In this document: positions 21,241-21,981 of the stretch, in pieces
How positions within the stretch are numbered: the first letter of the stretch is position 1
How the letters are laid out: every line of letters begins with the position of its first letter
Assembly (NCBI GenBank): GCA_023444705.1
Contig: JAEXMB010000029.1
Location: 1-21,981, forward strand
Reading direction: 5' to 3'
DNA from: Pseudomonadota bacterium
Lineage (GTDB): Bacteria > Pseudomonadota > Alphaproteobacteria > Micavibrionales > UBA2020
Length of the DNA: 21,981 bases
Notes under the pieces: generated by a model
What the model saw: only the letters and a program-made list of their open reading frames with translations
Told to the model about the DNA's origin: nothing
Database searches by the model: none
Translations under genes and position numbers: made by a program

Positions 21241-21981
21241 TTAAGCGGCGCGCGCCGAAACGTATTGCGGAACAGCCGTGAAAGCGGCGGCTTTTTCAAG
21301 CGCATGCGCGACTTGCAGCAAGGTGGCTTCCTCAAACGGCTTGCCCAGCAACTGCAGGCCGATGGGCAGGCCGTCGTTGTTGAGACCAACCGGCACGCTC
21401 ATGCCCGGCATGCCAGCCATCGAGGCCGGAATGGTGAACAGGTCGTTGAGGTACATGGTGACAGGATCAGCCGTGTTTTCGCCGATGCCAAAGGCCGCAG
21501 TGGGCGCCGTCGGCGTCAGCAGCACGTCGCAGTGCTGGTAGGCATTGATGAAATCCTGCCAGATCAGTTTGCGCACGCGGCGCGCCTGATTGTAATAGGC
21601 GTCGTAGTAACCGGCCGACAGCACATACGTGCCGATCAGGATGCGGCGCTTGACCTCTTTACCAAAACCTTCGGCACGGGTTTTCTCGTAAGTGTCGATC
21701 AGGTTGTCACCTTCGACGCGCAAGCCAAAGCGCACGCCGTCATAGCGCGCAAGGTTGGAGGAACACTCCGCAGGCGCGATGACGTAGTAGGTTTGCAGCG
21801 CATATTTGGTATGCGGCAGCGACACGTCGACGATTTCGGCACCCGCGTCCTTGAGCATCGCAATGCCCTTGTCCCACCAGGCGGTGATTTCGGGGTTGGT
21901 GCCCTCGACACGGTATTCCTTGGGAATGCCGACCTTCAGCCCCTTGAGGCTTTTGCCGAGCTGGGCTGCATAGTCTGGCAC
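21241..21981 (-). CDS. gatA: Asp-tRNA(Asn)/Glu-tRNA(Gln) amidotransferase subunit A (C-terminal half; 5' end outside window)
   Basis: The visible 246 residues are the C-terminal half of GatA, the amidase-signature subunit that releases ammonia from glutamine. Recognisable blocks are LKVGIPKEYRVEG, the middle PAECSSNLARYDGVRFGLR, GKEVKRRILIGTYVLSAGYYDAYY, VLLTPTAPTAAFGIGE and the terminal PAMAGMPG-type segment (SMAGMPGMSVPVGLNNDGLP, LQLLGKPFEEATLL). The Ser-cis-Ser-Lys catalytic triad and GGSSGG loop are in the missing N-terminal half. The GTG at the window edge is internal Val, not a start. The TAA stop at 21243-21241 precedes gatB by 14 bases. Confidence 0.97.
   Translation of the reverse strand: MPDYAAQLGKSLKGLKVGIPKEYRVEGTNPEITAWWDKGIAMLKDAGAEIVDVSLPHTKYALQTYYVIAPAECSSNLARYDGVRFGLRVEGDNLIDTYEKTRAEGFGKEVKRRILIGTYVLSAGYYDAYYNQARRVRKLIWQDFINAYQHCDVLLTPTAPTAAFGIGENTADPVTMYLNDLFTIPASMAGMPGMSVPVGLNNDGLPIGLQLLGKPFEEATLLQVAHALEKAAAFTAVPQYVSARAA

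Noticed and set aside
19769..21244. 491-codon plus-strand ORF opposite gatB
   Set aside because: Antisense of gatB in a stop-free frame; no recognisable domain, while gatB is unmistakable.
1..21981. Search by eye for CRISPR arrays, IS ends, integrase/att sites at the tRNA, phage or toxin-antitoxin genes
   Set aside because: No regularly spaced repeats, transposase-like frames, flanking direct repeats or toxin-antitoxin pairs could be seen.

Overview
The window is about 22 kb of GC-rich (roughly 60%), gene-dense bacterial DNA. It carries ordinary chromosomal genes: gatA/gatB, aat, a tRNA-Ser and an nsrR-hmp nitric-oxide module. I see no transposase, integrase, phage gene, CRISPR array or repeat family. 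Gene content, codon use and Shine-Dalgarno sites fit an alphaproteobacterium, possibly a free-living Rhodospirillales- or Micavibrio-like lineage. The genus cannot be read from the sequence.

Layout from left to right. Bases 1-1174 hold aat (minus strand, running off the left edge without a stop), preceded in the same reading frame by a 91-residue unknown protein. A plus-strand Pro/Ala-rich open frame overlaps the aat tail. An AT-rich gap follows at 1175-1458. Then come a GNAT acetyltransferase (minus) and a divergent, translationally coupled MscS channel / ZntB-CorA transporter pair (plus). Bases 4416-7519 are a minus-strand operon: P-loop kinase-like protein, YqjM/XenA-type ene-reductase and sodium:solute symporter. 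Bases 7713-10285 hold a 56-residue plus-strand ORF, a META/HslJ-domain protein and an orphan chemoreceptor.

Bases 10426-13045 are the nitric-oxide response locus. nsrR and an extended SDR epimerase lie on minus, and flavohaemoglobin hmp lies on plus. Between them sits one near-perfect AT-rich palindrome that contains candidate -10 boxes for both directions. A bidirectional hairpin terminator separates hmp from a DUF1275 (YoaK-like) membrane protein. An Asp/Glu racemase-family protein lacking the first catalytic cysteine and a tRNA-Ser(GCU) with its own promoter follow.

Bases 14840-18531 hold a 73-residue small protein and a tightly packed five-gene minus-strand cluster: DUF4177, DMT/EamA-like transporter, two-TM small protein, FAD oxidoreductase (TTG start) and aldo/keto reductase. 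The overlapping reading frames suggest a co-translated redox/transport module of unknown substrate; this is the best candidate here for something undescribed. A 116-residue plus-strand orphan lies behind a good sigma-70-like promoter and a consensus DnaA box. The right end is the gatA(partial)-gatB-HAD phosphatase operon on minus.
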